DNA of 64,000 nucleotides from Bacteroidota bacterium (GTDB taxonomy: Bacteria > Bacteroidota > Bacteroidia > Flavobacteriales_E > Vicingaceae). Below are positions 46,052-56,050 of this stretch, piece by piece. The stretch is taken from the NCBI GenBank assembly GCA_013112545.1, contig JABFGJ010000012.1, forward strand, positions 1-64,000, read 5' to 3'. The translations under genes were made by a program, and so were the position numbers. The notes below the pieces were generated by a model, which saw nothing but the letters and a program-made list of their open reading frames with translations, did not search any database and was not told the DNA's origin. Each line of letters begins with the position of its first letter. Positions within the stretch are counted from its first letter, which is position 1.

Positions 46052-48811
46052 ATGGACTATAATTTCTCTGAGATAGAAAAAAACTGGCAAAAATATTGGG
46101 CGGATAACAAAACTTTCGCAGCAGCTGATCAAAGCGAAAAACCAAAATTTTATGTGTTAGACATGTTCCCTTATCCTTCTGGTGCTGGCTTGCACGTTGG
46201 GCATCCATTGGGTTATATTGCTTCAGATATCTATTCGAGGTATAAAAGACATTTGGGCTTTAATGTTTTGCACCCGATGGGCTACGATTCTTTTGGATTG
46301 CCAGCAGAACAATACGCCATACAAACTGGGCAACATCCAAAAATCACGACTGAAGAAAACATTGCCACCTATAGAAGACAATTGGATCAAATTGGTTTTT
46401 CATTCGATTGGGATAGAGAAGTGAGGACTTCTAAACCAGAATACTACAAGTGGACCCAGTGGATTTTTATCCAAATTTTTAATTCTTGGTACAACAAAAA
46501 AACTGACAAAGCAGAAGATATTGCAGACTTGATTGCGCATTTCGAAAATAAAGGAACAAATGATTTAAACGCACATAGCGATTCTGAAGTTCAGTTTACT
46601 GCTGAAGAATGGAATGCTTTTTCTGAAAAAGAAAAAGCAGCTATTTTAATGGATTATCGCTTAGCATTTTTAGCTGATTCATTTGTGAATTGGTGCCCGG
46701 CTTTAGGGACTGTTTTAGCCAACGATGAAATTAAAGATGGCGTTTCGGAACGAGGCGGTCATCCAGTAGAGCGTAAAAAAATGCAACAATGGAGCATGCG
46801 AATTTCAGCATACTCACAGCGATTATTGGATGGACTTGAAACTATAGATTGGACTGAAGCTATAAAAGAAATTCAACGCAACTGGATTGGCCGTTCGCAA
46901 GGAGCTTCTATCCAGTTTGATGTTGCTAATTCGAAGCATAAAATAGAAGTATTTACTACCAGACCAGATACTATTTTTGGAGTGTCTTTTATGGTAATTG
47001 CACCAGAGCATGAATTAGTGAACGAACTAACCACAGCAGCACAAAAAGAAGAAATTGAGGCTTATGTAAAATACGCTGCTTCTCGTTCTGAACGTGAACG
47101 AATGACGGAAGTAAAAAAGGTTAGCGGTGCATTTACAGGAGCTTATGCCAAACACCCATTTACAGGCGAAAACATTCCCATTTGGATTGGAGACTATGTG
47201 TTGGCTGGTTATGGTACTGGCGCAGTTATGGCTGTACCATCTGGCGATCAGCGAGATTGGGATTTTGCCAAAAAATTCGAATTAGCTATTCCTCCAGTTA
47301 TTGAAGGGCAAGACGTTTCTGAAGGTGCAGACGACCGAAAAGATGGAATTTTAGCGAATTCAGATTTCCTAAATGGGCTTTCTGTGAAAGATGCCATTGC
47401 CAAATCGATAGAAGTATTGGAAGAAAAAGGCATTGGAAAAGGTAAAATAAACTTTCGATTGAGAGATGCTGTTTTTAGCAGACAACGCTATTGGGGAGAA
47501 CCAATTCCTATCTATTATGAAGATGGAATTGCAAAGGCTTATCCTACAGAAAAGCTACCTTTAGAATTACCCGAAGTCGATAAATATTTACCAACCGAAG
47601 ATGGCGAACCACCATTGGCTAGAGCAAGTAATTTTACCTACGAAGGAAATCCGATTGAAACTTCTACCATGCCGGGTTGGGCGGGTTCTTCTTGGTATAT
47701 GTATCGCTACATAAGCCCTAACAATACCAAAGCATTTGCAAGTAAAGAAGCGTTGGATTATTGGAAAAATGTGGATTTGTATTTTGGTGGAGCAGAACAT
47801 GCCACTGGCCATTTATTGTATGCTCGCTTTTGGTGTAAATTCTTGAAAGATCGAGGGCATTTAAACATTGATGAGCCTTTTCAAAAGTTGATTAATCAGG
47901 GGATGATTTTGGGAAATAGTAGGTTTGTTTATCGAGATAAAGCATCAGGGAAATTTATTTCAAAAAGTTTAAGAAAAAATTATGAGACCATTAGTTTTCA
48001 TGTCGATGTTAACCACACTGAGGGAGTTGAACTAGATATCGAAGCTTTTAAAACAAGTCGTGAAGAATATGCTAATGCAGAATTCATTTTAGAAGATGGA
48101 AAATACATTTGCGGTTCGGAAGTCGAAAAAATGTCCAAATCCAAGTTCAATGTGGTTAATCCTGACCACATCGTTGAGCGATATGGAGCAGATACACTCA
48201 GGCTTTACGAAATGTTTTTAGGGCCTTTGGAACAAGCAAAACCTTGGGACATGGATGGCATAGAAGGTGTTCACCGATTCTTGAGAAAGCTATGGAGATT
48301 ATACCACAATGGAAACAATGAGTTTACAGTAAGCGATGAAAAAGCTTCGAAAGAAGAACTAAAATCTTTGCACAAAACCATTAAAAAAATACGTGAAGAC
48401 ATTGAGCGCTATTCTTTCAATACTGGCGTGAGTGCTTTTATGATTTGTGTTAATGAACTCAGTGATTTAAAATGCAATAAGCGTGAAATATTAGAACCAC
48501 TTGCTGTTTTAATATCACCTTATGCACCACACATTGCAGAAGAGCTGTGGAAACAACTAGGTCATTCTGGTTCAATTAGTTTAGTTAATTATCCAGCGCA
48601 CAATGAATCTTTTCTAGTAGAAAGTTCGCATAAATATCCAGTTTCATTTAATGGAAAAATGCGATTTATGTTAGAGTTGCCTGCAGACATGTCCAAAGAT
48701 GAAATCGAAAAAACGGTTTTAGCGCATGAGGAAAGTCAAAAATGGTTGGAAGGGAAAACGCCAAAAAAGATGATAGTGATTCCGAAGAAAATTGTGAATG
48801 TGGTGATTTAA
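46052..48811 (+). CDS. leuS: Leucyl-tRNA synthetase
   Basis: Class I aminoacyl-tRNA synthetase charging tRNA-Leu. [16 protein letters not shown] (HIGH motif), the CP1 editing domain with TTRPDT-type TTRPDTIFG and [19 protein letters not shown], and [12 protein letters not shown] (KMSKS, about 690) are clear. 919 aa is at the long end but normal for Bacteroidota. It converges on the next gene with a 4-nt overlap and no visible terminator. Confidence 0.97.
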   Translation: MDYNFSEIEKNWQKYWADNKTFAAADQSEKPKFYVLDMFPYPSGAGLHVGHPLGYIASDIYSRYKRHLGFNVLHPMGYDSFGLPAEQYAIQTGQHPKITTEENIATYRRQLDQIGFSFDWDREVRTSKPEYYKWTQWIFIQIFNSWYNKKTDKAEDIADLIAHFENKGTNDLNAHSDSEVQFTAEEWNAFSEKEKAAILMDYRLAFLADSFVNWCPALGTVLANDEIKDGVSERGGHPVERKKMQQWSMRISAYSQRLLDGLETIDWTEAIKEIQRNWIGRSQGASIQFDVANSKHKIEVFTTRPDTIFGVSFMVIAPEHELVNELTTAAQKEEIEAYVKYAASRSERERMTEVKKVSGAFTGAYAKHPFTGENIPIWIGDYVLAGYGTGAVMAVPSGDQRDWDFAKKFELAIPPVIEGQDVSEGADDRKDGILANSDFLNGLSVKDAIAKSIEVLEEKGIGKGKINFRLRDAVFSRQRYWGEPIPIYYEDGIAKAYPTEKLPLELPEVDKYLPTEDGEPPLARASNFTYEGNPIETSTMPGWAGSSWYMYRYISPNNTKAFASKEALDYWKNVDLYFGGAEHATGHLLYARFWCKFLKDRGHLNIDEPFQKLINQGMILGNSRFVYRDKASGKFISKSLRKNYETISFHVDVNHTEGVELDIEAFKTSREEYANAEFILEDGKYICGSEVEKMSKSKFNVVNPDHIVERYGADTLRLYEMFLGPLEQAKPWDMDGIEGVHRFLRKLWRLYHNGNNEFTVSDEKASKEELKSLHKTIKKIREDIERYSFNTGVSAFMICVNELSDLKCNKREILEPLAVLISPYAPHIAEELWKQLGHSGSISLVNYPAHNESFLVESSHKYPVSFNGKMRFMLELPADMSKDEIEKTVLAHEESQKWLEGKTPKKMIVIPKKIVNVVI

Positions 48812-49269
48812 ACCGGCAATTCGAAGCTAGTTTCCCAAATTTCTTTGGTCTTTACTCGCTCTAATTTCATATGAAGAAAAACATGATCCTTCTCTTTTTT
48901 AATCCAGCGATCAATAACGACACTCATTTCTGTTCCGCCTTCAACATCACTAATAACATCCTCTAATCTAGGAAGGAATGGATAGCTAATCGTGATTTTC
49001 TCGTCTTCAAATTTCACCAGCTCTAATGCTGTTTCGAAAATGATTTCTTCAAATTTTTCCCCAATAATAACCTCATTTATTTCTTCATTAGCTTTTTCGT
49101 TTAATCCAGAAGTCCATTCGAAAAAAAGTTGAGTAGATTTTTCTTTCAACTCAGGATGTATATATGCAGGAAAAGGAGATCGTATATGCTCTCTATCATT
49201 AAACCAGAAATTGAAAGTCTGTTCAACTAATTCACTACTTTCAACTGTAGTTGGGTCAAGTTCTTTCAT
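48808..49269 (-). CDS. Hypothetical protein downstream of ric
   Basis: 153-aa soluble acidic protein with no signal peptide and no recognised family ([20 protein letters not shown], then [15 protein letters not shown]). It starts 3 nt after the stop of the Ric-like gene in the same direction, so it probably shares the FNR-type promoter at 50017-50060. Function unknown. Confidence 0.6.
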   Translation of the reverse strand: MKELDPTTVESSELVEQTFNFWFNDREHIRSPFPAYIHPELKEKSTQLFFEWTSGLNEKANEEINEVIIGEKFEEIIFETALELVKFEDEKITISYPFLPRLEDVISDVEGGTEMSVVIDRWIKKEKDHVFLHMKLERVKTKEIWETSFELPV

Positions 49270-49272
49270 AGC

Positions 49273-49992
49273 CTATTTTAATAATTGTGTTTCTAATTCT
49301 ATTGCTCTTGGAAACAAGATATTATTTTCGAGGTGAATGTGTTGATGCAGGTCGTTTTCAAACTCTTCGAGTAGTTTATACGATACCATATAAGTATTAC
49401 ATGCATACTCCGGTGGAGTATATCCACTACTTAATCTACTTATTTCACTCATGTTATTTCCAACCATATCATGCTCAACTTCCATCATTTTTATTGGATT
49501 TTTGATGGTTCCAAAATGTGGTTTTGCTAAATCAGTTCCCAATGCTTCACTGTTTGCCATTTCTTTGATATAAGCAAACAAGGTCATTTCTTCTTTTTGC
49601 ATGTGTTGCTCTAATTCGTCAGCCACTGTATTAAAGAGAGCCAGTATTTCTTTTAACTCTGGATTATGTGCTCCATGCACTTTGGCTACTTTATTTAAAT
49701 ATTGACTCAATGTAACAATGGTGGTTCTTACATAAGTATGGTGCTTGTCTTCTATGTAATTCACCAGTCGATTTAAATCCCAATTATTAAATTGATCTTG
49801 CTGAGGATTGCTGCCTTTTTCGATTTCTAAAAGGTCTTGTAAAAGCTGATTCTTATTTATTCCTTTGGATTGGCAAGCTGCTTCTATGGTTTTTCCACCT
49901 CCACAACAAAAATCTATATTGTATTTCTTAAAAACTGTAGCAGTTCTATAATCAGATGCCACTATATTACCGATATGATCTGTCAAATCCAT
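49273..49992 (-). CDS. ric: Iron-sulfur cluster repair di-iron protein Ric (ScdA/YtfE)
   Basis: Cytoplasmic di-iron protein induced by nitric oxide and involved in repair of damaged Fe-S clusters. The N-terminal DUF542/ScdA_N domain has the hallmark FCCGGGKTIEAAC (C29/C30); the hemerythrin-type domain shows the His/Glu iron-ligand pattern (EDKHHTYVR, VHGAHNPE, HMQKEEMTLFAYI, EHDMVGNNM, LHQHIHLENNILFP). 239 aa, typical. An ATGAT-N4-GTCAT box and a TAATTTCG element lie correctly spaced upstream, which fits NO or anaerobic induction. Confidence 0.92.
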   Translation of the reverse strand: MDLTDHIGNIVASDYRTATVFKKYNIDFCCGGGKTIEAACQSKGINKNQLLQDLLEIEKGSNPQQDQFNNWDLNRLVNYIEDKHHTYVRTTIVTLSQYLNKVAKVHGAHNPELKEILALFNTVADELEQHMQKEEMTLFAYIKEMANSEALGTDLAKPHFGTIKNPIKMMEVEHDMVGNNMSEISRLSSGYTPPEYACNTYMVSYKLLEEFENDLHQHIHLENNILFPRAIELETQLLK

Positions 49993-50016
49993 TGTCTATC
50001 TATTTTATAATTAAAG

Positions 50017-50060
50017 CGAAATTATACTAGTTAATCACATACAAATATGATATAAGTCAT
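50017..50060 (-). promoter_or_regulatory. FNR-family box 1 with promoter of ric
   Basis: Box ATGAT-ATAA-GTCAT at 50047-50060. On the minus strand TAATTTCG (50024 down to 50017, one mismatch to TAnnTTTG) follows after exactly 22 nt, which puts the box centre about 41 nt upstream of the expected start of transcription, the normal activator place. The 5' leader to ric would be about 20 nt. It may also serve narK to the right, but no matching -7 element was found there. Confidence 0.65.
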
Positions 50061-50244
50061 AAATGGATTTCAGTCCGCTTTAGAAAGCCTTTCCGCATGG
50101 GTTATTTGTAAAAAAATATGTTATGAATTACGAATAAAAGGCTTCACAATTTAGCCTAAAACCATCATGAAATAAAGGGTAAAGTATGACCTGACTCATT
50201 TATTTTTAATGAACTGCGTTGTTCCTTTGTTGAAAATTTTATTG

Positions 50245-51792
50245 ATGGAACAACTTAAGATTTTCGATTTCAAACAAGAAAGGATAAGAACTCTACATTA
50301 TACCTGGATTGCGTTTTTTGTTACCTTTTATTTGTGGTTTAACATGGCTCCTTTAGCCACTACAATGCTTTCGTCCATTGATTGGCTTACGAAAGAACAC
50401 ATAAAGATACTTGCCATTTGCAATGTGGCTCTGACCATTCCAGCAAGAATATTAATTGGAACTTTAACAGACAAATATGGCCCAAGAAGGGTTTTTTCTG
50501 GACTATTAATTTTTATGTCCATTCCGGTTTTCTTTTTTGCCTTTGGAACCACCTTCATGCAATTAATGATTTCTCGTTTAATTCTTGGATCTATAGGTGC
50601 GGGCTTTGTAATCGGAATAAAAATGATGGCCATTTGGTTTCCTAAAGAAATGATAGGTAGAGCAGAAGGCTTTTATGCAGGTTGGGGAAATTTTGGGTCT
50701 GCTTGGGCAGCGATGACCCTCCCTTGGTTTGCAATTACAGTTTGTGAAAAATGGCTTGGCTTAGGAGAAGATTCTTGGAAATATGCACTCGCAGTCAATG
50801 GACTTGTTTCACTGGTTTATGGCATTATGTATTATTTCTTAGTGAAAGACAGCCCTCCAGATAAACAAATAAAGTTTACACAAAAAGCTGAACCAATGAG
50901 GGTTACTTCTTATGGAGACCTCATTCAATACATTGTTTGGTCTTTCCCATTAGTTGGAGCAATGGGATTGCTTGCTTGGAGGCTAGGAAGCATAGAGGTA
51001 AATGGACAAGAATTGTTCTCAAACAATGTGCTTTATATCATCTATGCCATCCTGGGCTTAGTTTATATTGGGCATGTCGCAAAAGTTTTACAAACCAACC
51101 TACCCGACTTAAAAGCAGGTATTCCTGAAAACAAAAAATACTCTTGGGGTAGTGTTGCTGCTCTAAATAGCACCTATTTTGCCAATTTCGGTGCAGAATT
51201 AGCAGTCGTTTCTATGCTGCCCATGTTTTTTGAATCCGTATTTATAGGATTAACCGACTCAAGTGGAAACCACATTATGACAGCAACTATGGCCGGAATG
51301 GTTGCAGCATCTTTTGCAGTTGTAAACTTAATTGCTCGCCCCTTAGGTGGTTACTTATCAGACAAAATGAAAAACCGCAAAAGAACCATGCTCATTTATA
51401 TGATAGGGATAACCATAGGGTTCTTCTTTATGGCATTAATTGGAAAATACGGCCCCATAGAAGACGGTGTGCAAACGATAGTTCCCATGTTTGATGGAGT
51501 TTGGTGGTTAGTTGTAGCCGTAATCATAACAATTATTTGCTCCATGTTTGTTCAAGGGGCAGAAGGGGCAACTTTTGCCATTATACCTATGATTAAAAGA
51601 GGAATGACTGGGCAAATAGCTGGAATGGCTGGAGCTTATGGAAATGTAGGTGCGGTAGTTTACCTAGTAATTTACTCTTTAGTAGATGCTAAAACTTTTT
51701 TCTACATCATAGCTGGTGGTGCAGCATTAAGCTTTTTGTATTGTCTCTTTTTCTTAAAAGAACCAGAAGAAGCATTTAGCGACGAATATTAA
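50245..51792 (+). CDS. narK: Nitrate/nitrite transporter NarK (MFS), first copy
   Basis: Major facilitator with about 12 transmembrane helices (515 aa from this start). FFVTFYLWFNMAPLATTM in the first helix, RILIGTLTDKYGPRRVFSG in loop 2-3, the nitrate signature GWGNFGSAWAAMTLPW in helix 5 and GMAGAYGNVGAVVYLVIYSLV in helix 11 identify the NNP/NarK group. ATG 50245 (MEQLKIFDFKQERIR) is preferred because NarK proteins of this phylum start similarly; the in-frame ATG at 50209 would add MNCVVPLLKILL. Followed 34 nt later by a second narK. Confidence 0.92.
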   Translation: MEQLKIFDFKQERIRTLHYTWIAFFVTFYLWFNMAPLATTMLSSIDWLTKEHIKILAICNVALTIPARILIGTLTDKYGPRRVFSGLLIFMSIPVFFFAFGTTFMQLMISRLILGSIGAGFVIGIKMMAIWFPKEMIGRAEGFYAGWGNFGSAWAAMTLPWFAITVCEKWLGLGEDSWKYALAVNGLVSLVYGIMYYFLVKDSPPDKQIKFTQKAEPMRVTSYGDLIQYIVWSFPLVGAMGLLAWRLGSIEVNGQELFSNNVLYIIYAILGLVYIGHVAKVLQTNLPDLKAGIPENKKYSWGSVAALNSTYFANFGAELAVVSMLPMFFESVFIGLTDSSGNHIMTATMAGMVAASFAVVNLIARPLGGYLSDKMKNRKRTMLIYMIGITIGFFFMALIGKYGPIEDGVQTIVPMFDGVWWLVVAVIITIICSMFVQGAEGATFAIIPMIKRGMTGQIAGMAGAYGNVGAVVYLVIYSLVDAKTFFYIIAGGAALSFLYCLFFLKEPEEAFSDEY

Positions 51793-51826
51793 CAATAGTA
51801 ACATTTAACAAATAATTCAAACAATT

Positions 51827-53452
51827 ATGTCAGTTAACATTAGTAAATGGGAAGTAGAAGACAGTTCATTTTGGGAATCTACTGGTAAAAAAATAGCAAA
51901 CCGTAACTTATGGTGCTCTATACCTGCACTACTTCTCTCTTTTGCCATTTGGATCATGTGGGGAGTCTTAATAAAATACATGAAAGAATTTGGCTTCTCA
52001 TTTGGCATGATGGACGGATTAGTAGCTGGAACGGATGAATATCTATCAACATTAAAAGAGGTAAATAATTTATACTATACCTTACCCGCCATTGCTGGAT
52101 TAGCTGGTGCAACGTTAAGGTTACCAAACTCATTCTTAATATCTTTAGGTGGTGGTAGAAATGTAATTTTTACAACTACAGCTTTATTATTAATTCCTGC
52201 TATTGGCACTGGAATAGCTTTAGGAAATATAAACACTCCTTATTTATTCTTTGCATCTATGGCACTACTTTCAGGTTTCGGTGGCGGAAATTTTGCCTCA
52301 TCCATGAGTAATATCAGCTTCTTTTTTCCAAAGAAAATACAAGGGTATTCTTTAGGCATGAATGCTGGTTTGGGCAATTTAGGTGTGGGTGTTATGCAAA
52401 AATTAATTCCTATTGTAATCACTTTTTCTATTTTTGGTGGAACTGCAGGAAGCATTGCTACTGCTAAAGGCGCACCATTTGAAGGATTGCAAAATGCAGC
52501 TTGGGTGTGGGTGCCATTAATTGTCTTGTCTTCCATTTTCGCCTTTTTCGGAATGAATAATGTTTCTACAGGAACACCTAGCCTTCCTTCTACTTCAAAA
52601 GGAATATCCAAAACACTATATATGGTTGCTTTAGGCTTAATTGCTGCTGCAATAGGAGCTTGGCTACTAATTGGCTTACCTTGGGACAATTGGGGGTTAA
52701 ATAATTTAGCCATGTGGATAGTTCTTCCCATCGTAATTATTCTATCTGTGGTTTTCATGAAACACGCCACACCCAGCGAAATTAAAACCAATTTAAAAAA
52801 GCAGTTTTCCATTTTAGGCGACAAACACAATTGGATTATGACTACCATTTATACCATGACCTTCGGCTCATTTATAGGCTATTCAATGGTATTTCCAAAA
52901 CTAGCACAAGATATTTTTGTTTACTCTAATCCTGCAGACCCAGAATGGATTAATCCCAATGCCCCAAACATAATGTTATGGGCATTTTTAGGGCCAATTA
53001 TTGGCGCCTTGGTTCGTCCTGTTGGCGGCATTCTATCTGATAGAGTAAATAGTGGCTCTAGAGTTACTGCATGGAGCACAATTATTCAAATTATAGCTGC
53101 ATTGGCAGTAGCCTACTTTGTTATTCAAGCTAAAGAGGCTAGTTCGCCAGAACAATATTGGTGGCCATTTTTTGCCTGTTTTATGGTTTTATTCCTCAGC
53201 ACTGGAATTGGAAATGGCTCGACATTTAGAAGTATTCCTTATATATTTTCTAAAGAAAAAGCAGGGCCTGTTCTTGGTTGGACTTCAGCCATCGCGGCTT
53301 ATGGAGCATTCATAATCCCTATAGTTTTTGGTCAACAGGTTCAAGCTGGGCATGCAGAATATGCGCTCTACGGATTTGCCATTTATTACTTAATTTGTTT
53401 AGGCTTAAACTGGTGGTATTACGATAGAAAAAACTCAGGCATTAAGTGTTAG
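51827..53452 (+). CDS. narK: Nitrate/nitrite transporter NarK (MFS), second copy
   Basis: 541-aa NNP-type transporter with about 12 helices. IPALLLSFAIWIMWGVLI (helix 1), GGGNFASSMSNISFFFPKKIQG and MNAGLGNLGVGVMQKLIPI (helix 5 signature) and RPVGGILSDRVNSGSRVTAW are typical. Differs clearly from the preceding narK, and the two are likely of the NarK1 and NarK2 types that cooperate as nitrate/proton symporter and nitrate/nitrite antiporter in other bacteria; which is which is not assigned. Same operon as the first copy. Confidence 0.92.
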   Translation: MSVNISKWEVEDSSFWESTGKKIANRNLWCSIPALLLSFAIWIMWGVLIKYMKEFGFSFGMMDGLVAGTDEYLSTLKEVNNLYYTLPAIAGLAGATLRLPNSFLISLGGGRNVIFTTTALLLIPAIGTGIALGNINTPYLFFASMALLSGFGGGNFASSMSNISFFFPKKIQGYSLGMNAGLGNLGVGVMQKLIPIVITFSIFGGTAGSIATAKGAPFEGLQNAAWVWVPLIVLSSIFAFFGMNNVSTGTPSLPSTSKGISKTLYMVALGLIAAAIGAWLLIGLPWDNWGLNNLAMWIVLPIVIILSVVFMKHATPSEIKTNLKKQFSILGDKHNWIMTTIYTMTFGSFIGYSMVFPKLAQDIFVYSNPADPEWINPNAPNIMLWAFLGPIIGALVRPVGGILSDRVNSGSRVTAWSTIIQIIAALAVAYFVIQAKEASSPEQYWWPFFACFMVLFLSTGIGNGSTFRSIPYIFSKEKAGPVLGWTSAIAAYGAFIIPIVFGQQVQAGHAEYALYGFAIYYLICLGLNWWYYDRKNSGIKC

Positions 53453-53630
53453 GTATGCGATGCCCTTGATTTGCTTTATAGATTAAGTTGTATTTATAAA
53501 TGAAATGTTTTTTACTGCTAAATCTAGCTTCTCAGCATTAAAGTTTGCCAATTAGCTATCATCTCATTTCTGCACATTAAAATTTATGTGTTAAGTTAAT
53601 TACGATATTTTAAAATTCAATAGGTATAAT

Positions 53631-53644
53631 ATGATGTAAATCAT
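53631..53644 (+). promoter_or_regulatory. FNR-family box 2, upstream of hemerythrin-moaA
   Basis: ATGAT-GTAA-ATCAT, perfect 5-bp arms, 49 nt before the hemerythrin ATG. The region 22-24 nt downstream (GTTATTTACA) only weakly resembles TAnnTTTG. The 240 nt between narK and this gene hold nothing else recognisable. Confidence 0.6.
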
Positions 53645-53692
53645 TTTTTAGGCTCATACATACACCGTTATTTACATCAAAATATAACGACA

Positions 53693-54394
53693 ATGAAGAT
53701 TATAGATAGTAAAACTGGGAAACGAATCGTTGATGTTGATAAAGAACTCAATAAGAAAATAAGCAAAGCTGATCCTGTAAAAAGAAATGTAGAAAAAGGC
53801 TTAGAAAATGAAGAGTATTCTCCTATGGATCCACCAGAAGCGTACGATGCAACAATAATTTCTGACATATCTTACGACCAAATGGACGGGTTTATAAAAA
53901 AATATATGGATGAGCATAAGGTCTGCATAGAAAAACTGGATGCTTTTGAAAAAGCTCTCGTTAGCTTTAAAGAATCAAATTATAAACTCAGCACTGAAAT
54001 AAATTCTGTGTTCGGGGATTTCTTTGATTTTTTTGACAATAACTTATTAGACCATAATCAAAGGGAAGAAAAACAACTCTTTCCGCTACTCCACAAACGC
54101 TTAATTGAGTCTGGTGAAAGTGCTGAAGGAGAAAACCCCAACACTGCAGTTGATATGATGGAAGATGATCATATTAAATTCATTCAATTGGGGACTCTTA
54201 CTTTTAATTTATTAGGTTTAGCGACAAGGTTGCAAGATGATAGATCAAGAATATTCACATACGATGTTGCCTACAACAATGGAAGAGAGTTGGTTGAATT
54301 GTTGAGACTACATATTTTTAGAGAAGACAACATTCTTTTCCCATTAGCTCAAAAATTAATAAGCAAAGAAGAGTTCTCAACACTAGCAAACTGA
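53693..54394 (+). CDS. Hemerythrin-like domain protein
   Basis: Cytoplasmic protein of 233 aa: a charged N-terminal 75 residues and an all-helical hemerythrin HHE-type region from about 80 with ligand-like residues (MDEHKVCIEKLDAFE, NNLLDHNQREEKQLFPLLH, MMEDDHIKFIQL, LRLHIFREDNILFPLA). A di-iron or heme centre that binds O2 or NO is inferred from the family. It lies under FNR-family box 2 and 23 nt before moaA, so it belongs to the nitrate/NO respiration set. Confidence 0.82.
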   Translation: MKIIDSKTGKRIVDVDKELNKKISKADPVKRNVEKGLENEEYSPMDPPEAYDATIISDISYDQMDGFIKKYMDEHKVCIEKLDAFEKALVSFKESNYKLSTEINSVFGDFFDFFDNNLLDHNQREEKQLFPLLHKRLIESGESAEGENPNTAVDMMEDDHIKFIQLGTLTFNLLGLATRLQDDRSRIFTYDVAYNNGRELVELLRLHIFREDNILFPLAQKLISKEEFSTLAN

Positions 54395-54417
54395 TATTCA
54401 ATTTTTTGAACTAAGAA

Positions 54418-55455
54418 ATGCAGAACAAAACATTAATACATCCTTTACCAACTGAAGTGCGACCTCAATTGATAGATTCATTTGGCCGAGTTCATAATTA
54501 TCTGAGAATTTCACTTACTGAACGGTGCAACCTTAGGTGTTTTTACTGTATGCCAGAAGAAGGAATTCCCTTACGCGATAAGGCTCATTTTATGAACCAT
54601 GAAGAAGTATTTGGGATTGCAAAAATTTTTAACCAGCTTGGGGTTTCTAAAATACGACTAACAGGAGGTGAACCCCTTATCAAAAAAGGAGCAAAAGACA
54701 TCATTGCCAATCTTGCTAAATTAGACACAGAACTAGCTATTACGACAAATGGCATTTTGGTAGATCAATTTATTGATGTTATTAAAGACAATGGAATTAA
54801 GTCTGTAAATATTAGTTTGGACTCCTTGGTAGCTCAACGACAGGAAATGATAAGTAGAAGAAACTACTTTGATCGAATTTTTAAAAACATAAATCTTTTG
54901 ATAGACGAGGGATTTAATGTTAAAATAAATGTCGTTGTAATGAACAATGTAAATGATACTGAATTAGTTGATTTTGTGGAGTTAACTAAAGACAAATCTG
55001 TTCAAATTCGATTTATAGAATTTATGCCTTTTAATGGAAATAAATGGAGCTGGTCTAAAGGAGTTGGGTTTCAGAAAATGATGAATGCAATCAACTATCA
55101 TTTTGGAGAAGAAAAGGTGATACCACTTGTTGGTAATCCCAATGATACTGCTAAGTGTTTTACAGTTGAAAATTATAAAGGATCATTTGGAATTATTTCA
55201 TCTATTAGCAATCCGTTTTGTGGAACTTGCAATCGAATTCGGTTAACGGCAGATGGTAAAATGAAAAACTGTCTTTTTTCATCGGGTGAAACAGACCTTC
55301 TAACAGCGTATAGAAATGGAGAAGACCTTATTCCTTTAATTAAGCATAGTATTGGTACAAAAAAAGCAGAAAGGGCGGGTTTGGATACTATAGAAAAGCT
55401 CAACACTTCCTCTTTAAACACTAAGAATAGGAGCATGATTTCTATAGGTGGTTAA
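54418..55455 (+). CDS. moaA: GTP 3',8-cyclase MoaA
   Basis: Radical-SAM enzyme for the first step of molybdenum cofactor synthesis. N-terminal cluster C37/C41/C44 (TERCNLRCFYCMPEEGI), GGEPL after RLTGGEPL, and the C-terminal second cluster (NPFCGTCNRIRLTADG with the third Cys in KNCLFS, about 282). 345 aa. The last residues after SLNTKNRSMISIGG end in Gly-Gly as in active MoaA proteins. Placed with nitrate reductase genes whose product needs the cofactor. Convergent with the next gene, 4-nt overlap. Confidence 0.95.
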   Translation: MQNKTLIHPLPTEVRPQLIDSFGRVHNYLRISLTERCNLRCFYCMPEEGIPLRDKAHFMNHEEVFGIAKIFNQLGVSKIRLTGGEPLIKKGAKDIIANLAKLDTELAITTNGILVDQFIDVIKDNGIKSVNISLDSLVAQRQEMISRRNYFDRIFKNINLLIDEGFNVKINVVVMNNVNDTELVDFVELTKDKSVQIRFIEFMPFNGNKWSWSKGVGFQKMMNAINYHFGEEKVIPLVGNPNDTAKCFTVENYKGSFGIISSISNPFCGTCNRIRLTADGKMKNCLFSSGETDLLTAYRNGEDLIPLIKHSIGTKKAERAGLDTIEKLNTSSLNTKNRSMISIGG

Positions 55456-55883
55456 TCGGCTTTGTTCCACTTTAACTTTTTGCCAAATCCCAAAGAGTTA
55501 TCGGTCATTTTTATATAAGTTAACTCTATTGCCCACAATTCGCCAGGCATAGTCAAAGCAAAGGGAAAACTTTTATAATATGAATTCTTCAATTCACTAA
55601 ACCCCTCTTCTACTTTGCTAAATATTCCTGAAAACTGAATTCCTTTTACACTTGATAATTTGTTTTTATTGGGCAAAATCGTCCCTGCAACAAGCGTGTT
55701 AGATAAAGCATTTTGTATGTGTTTTGTAGTGATATCTGATTTAAATACCAAATAAATATTGTCCTCTTTTTTACAGAAGGAATAGAAGCAGCTAGCGCAA
55801 TGTGGTGAGTTATCCAGACAAGAGCAATATGATAATACATTAGACTCTTCAATAAACGATAATATTCTTTTATCAATTTCCAT
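55452..55883 (-). CDS. Pyridoxamine 5'-phosphate oxidase-like (YhbP/UPF0306-type) protein
   Basis: 143-aa split-barrel protein, probably flavin-binding. ILSFIEESNVLSYCSCLDNSPHCASCFYSF matches the UPF0306/YhbP start, LVFKSDITTKHIQNALSN fits the FMN-phosphate contact region, and WAIELTYIKMTDNSLGFGKKL is a typical end. Three closely spaced Cys (C21, C29, C32 region) are notable. A palindrome and FNR-family box 3 lie upstream with a fair -7 element, so anaerobic expression is likely. Substrate unknown. Confidence 0.7.
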   Translation of the reverse strand: MEIDKRILSFIEESNVLSYCSCLDNSPHCASCFYSFCKKEDNIYLVFKSDITTKHIQNALSNTLVAGTILPNKNKLSSVKGIQFSGIFSKVEEGFSELKNSYYKSFPFALTMPGELWAIELTYIKMTDNSLGFGKKLKWNKAD

Positions 55884-55933
55884 TTTTTTTCTACCTTAGC
55901 TTTAAATTTAGAGTTCTTATTGTGACAGTTTGA

Positions 55934-55956
55934 ATTAAGTAAGAATAATACTTAAT
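55934..55956 (-). promoter_or_regulatory. Perfect palindrome ATTAAGTA-N7-TACTTAAT in the leader
   Basis: Eight-bp arms with a 7-nt spacer, just downstream of the putative -7 element (55958-55965, minus strand). It would cover the transcription start, as a repressor operator does, or form a hairpin at the 5' end of the mRNA. Confidence 0.4.
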
Positions 55957-55986
55957 CCAAATTTCTTGGTATCACTCTGAATAAAT

Positions 55987-56000
55987 ATGATTTAAATCAT
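55987..56000. promoter_or_regulatory. FNR-family box 3 in a divergent promoter region
   Basis: ATGAT-TTAA-ATCAT, perfect arms. On the minus strand GAAATTTG (one mismatch to TAnnTTTG) follows after 21 nt, pointing to the FMN-type protein gene. On the plus strand TTTCTTTA after 22 nt is weaker, pointing to the fnr-like gene. A second dyad TGTGTA-TTT-TACACA (56034-56048) lies 2 nt before the fnr-like ATG and could be a self-regulation site. Confidence 0.6.
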
Positions 56001-56050
56001 ACAACATACTGTATTTTTTCTCTTTCTTTATACTGTGTATTTTACACATA

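Noticed and set aside
50139-50157. AGGCT-N9-AGCCT inverted repeat before narK as a terminator or operator
   Set aside because: Arms are only 5 bp, no T run follows and no second copy was found.
52240-52848. 202-codon open frame on the minus strand
   Set aside because: It is entirely antisense to the second narK gene and has no family features; a shadow frame produced by a hydrophobic coding sequence.
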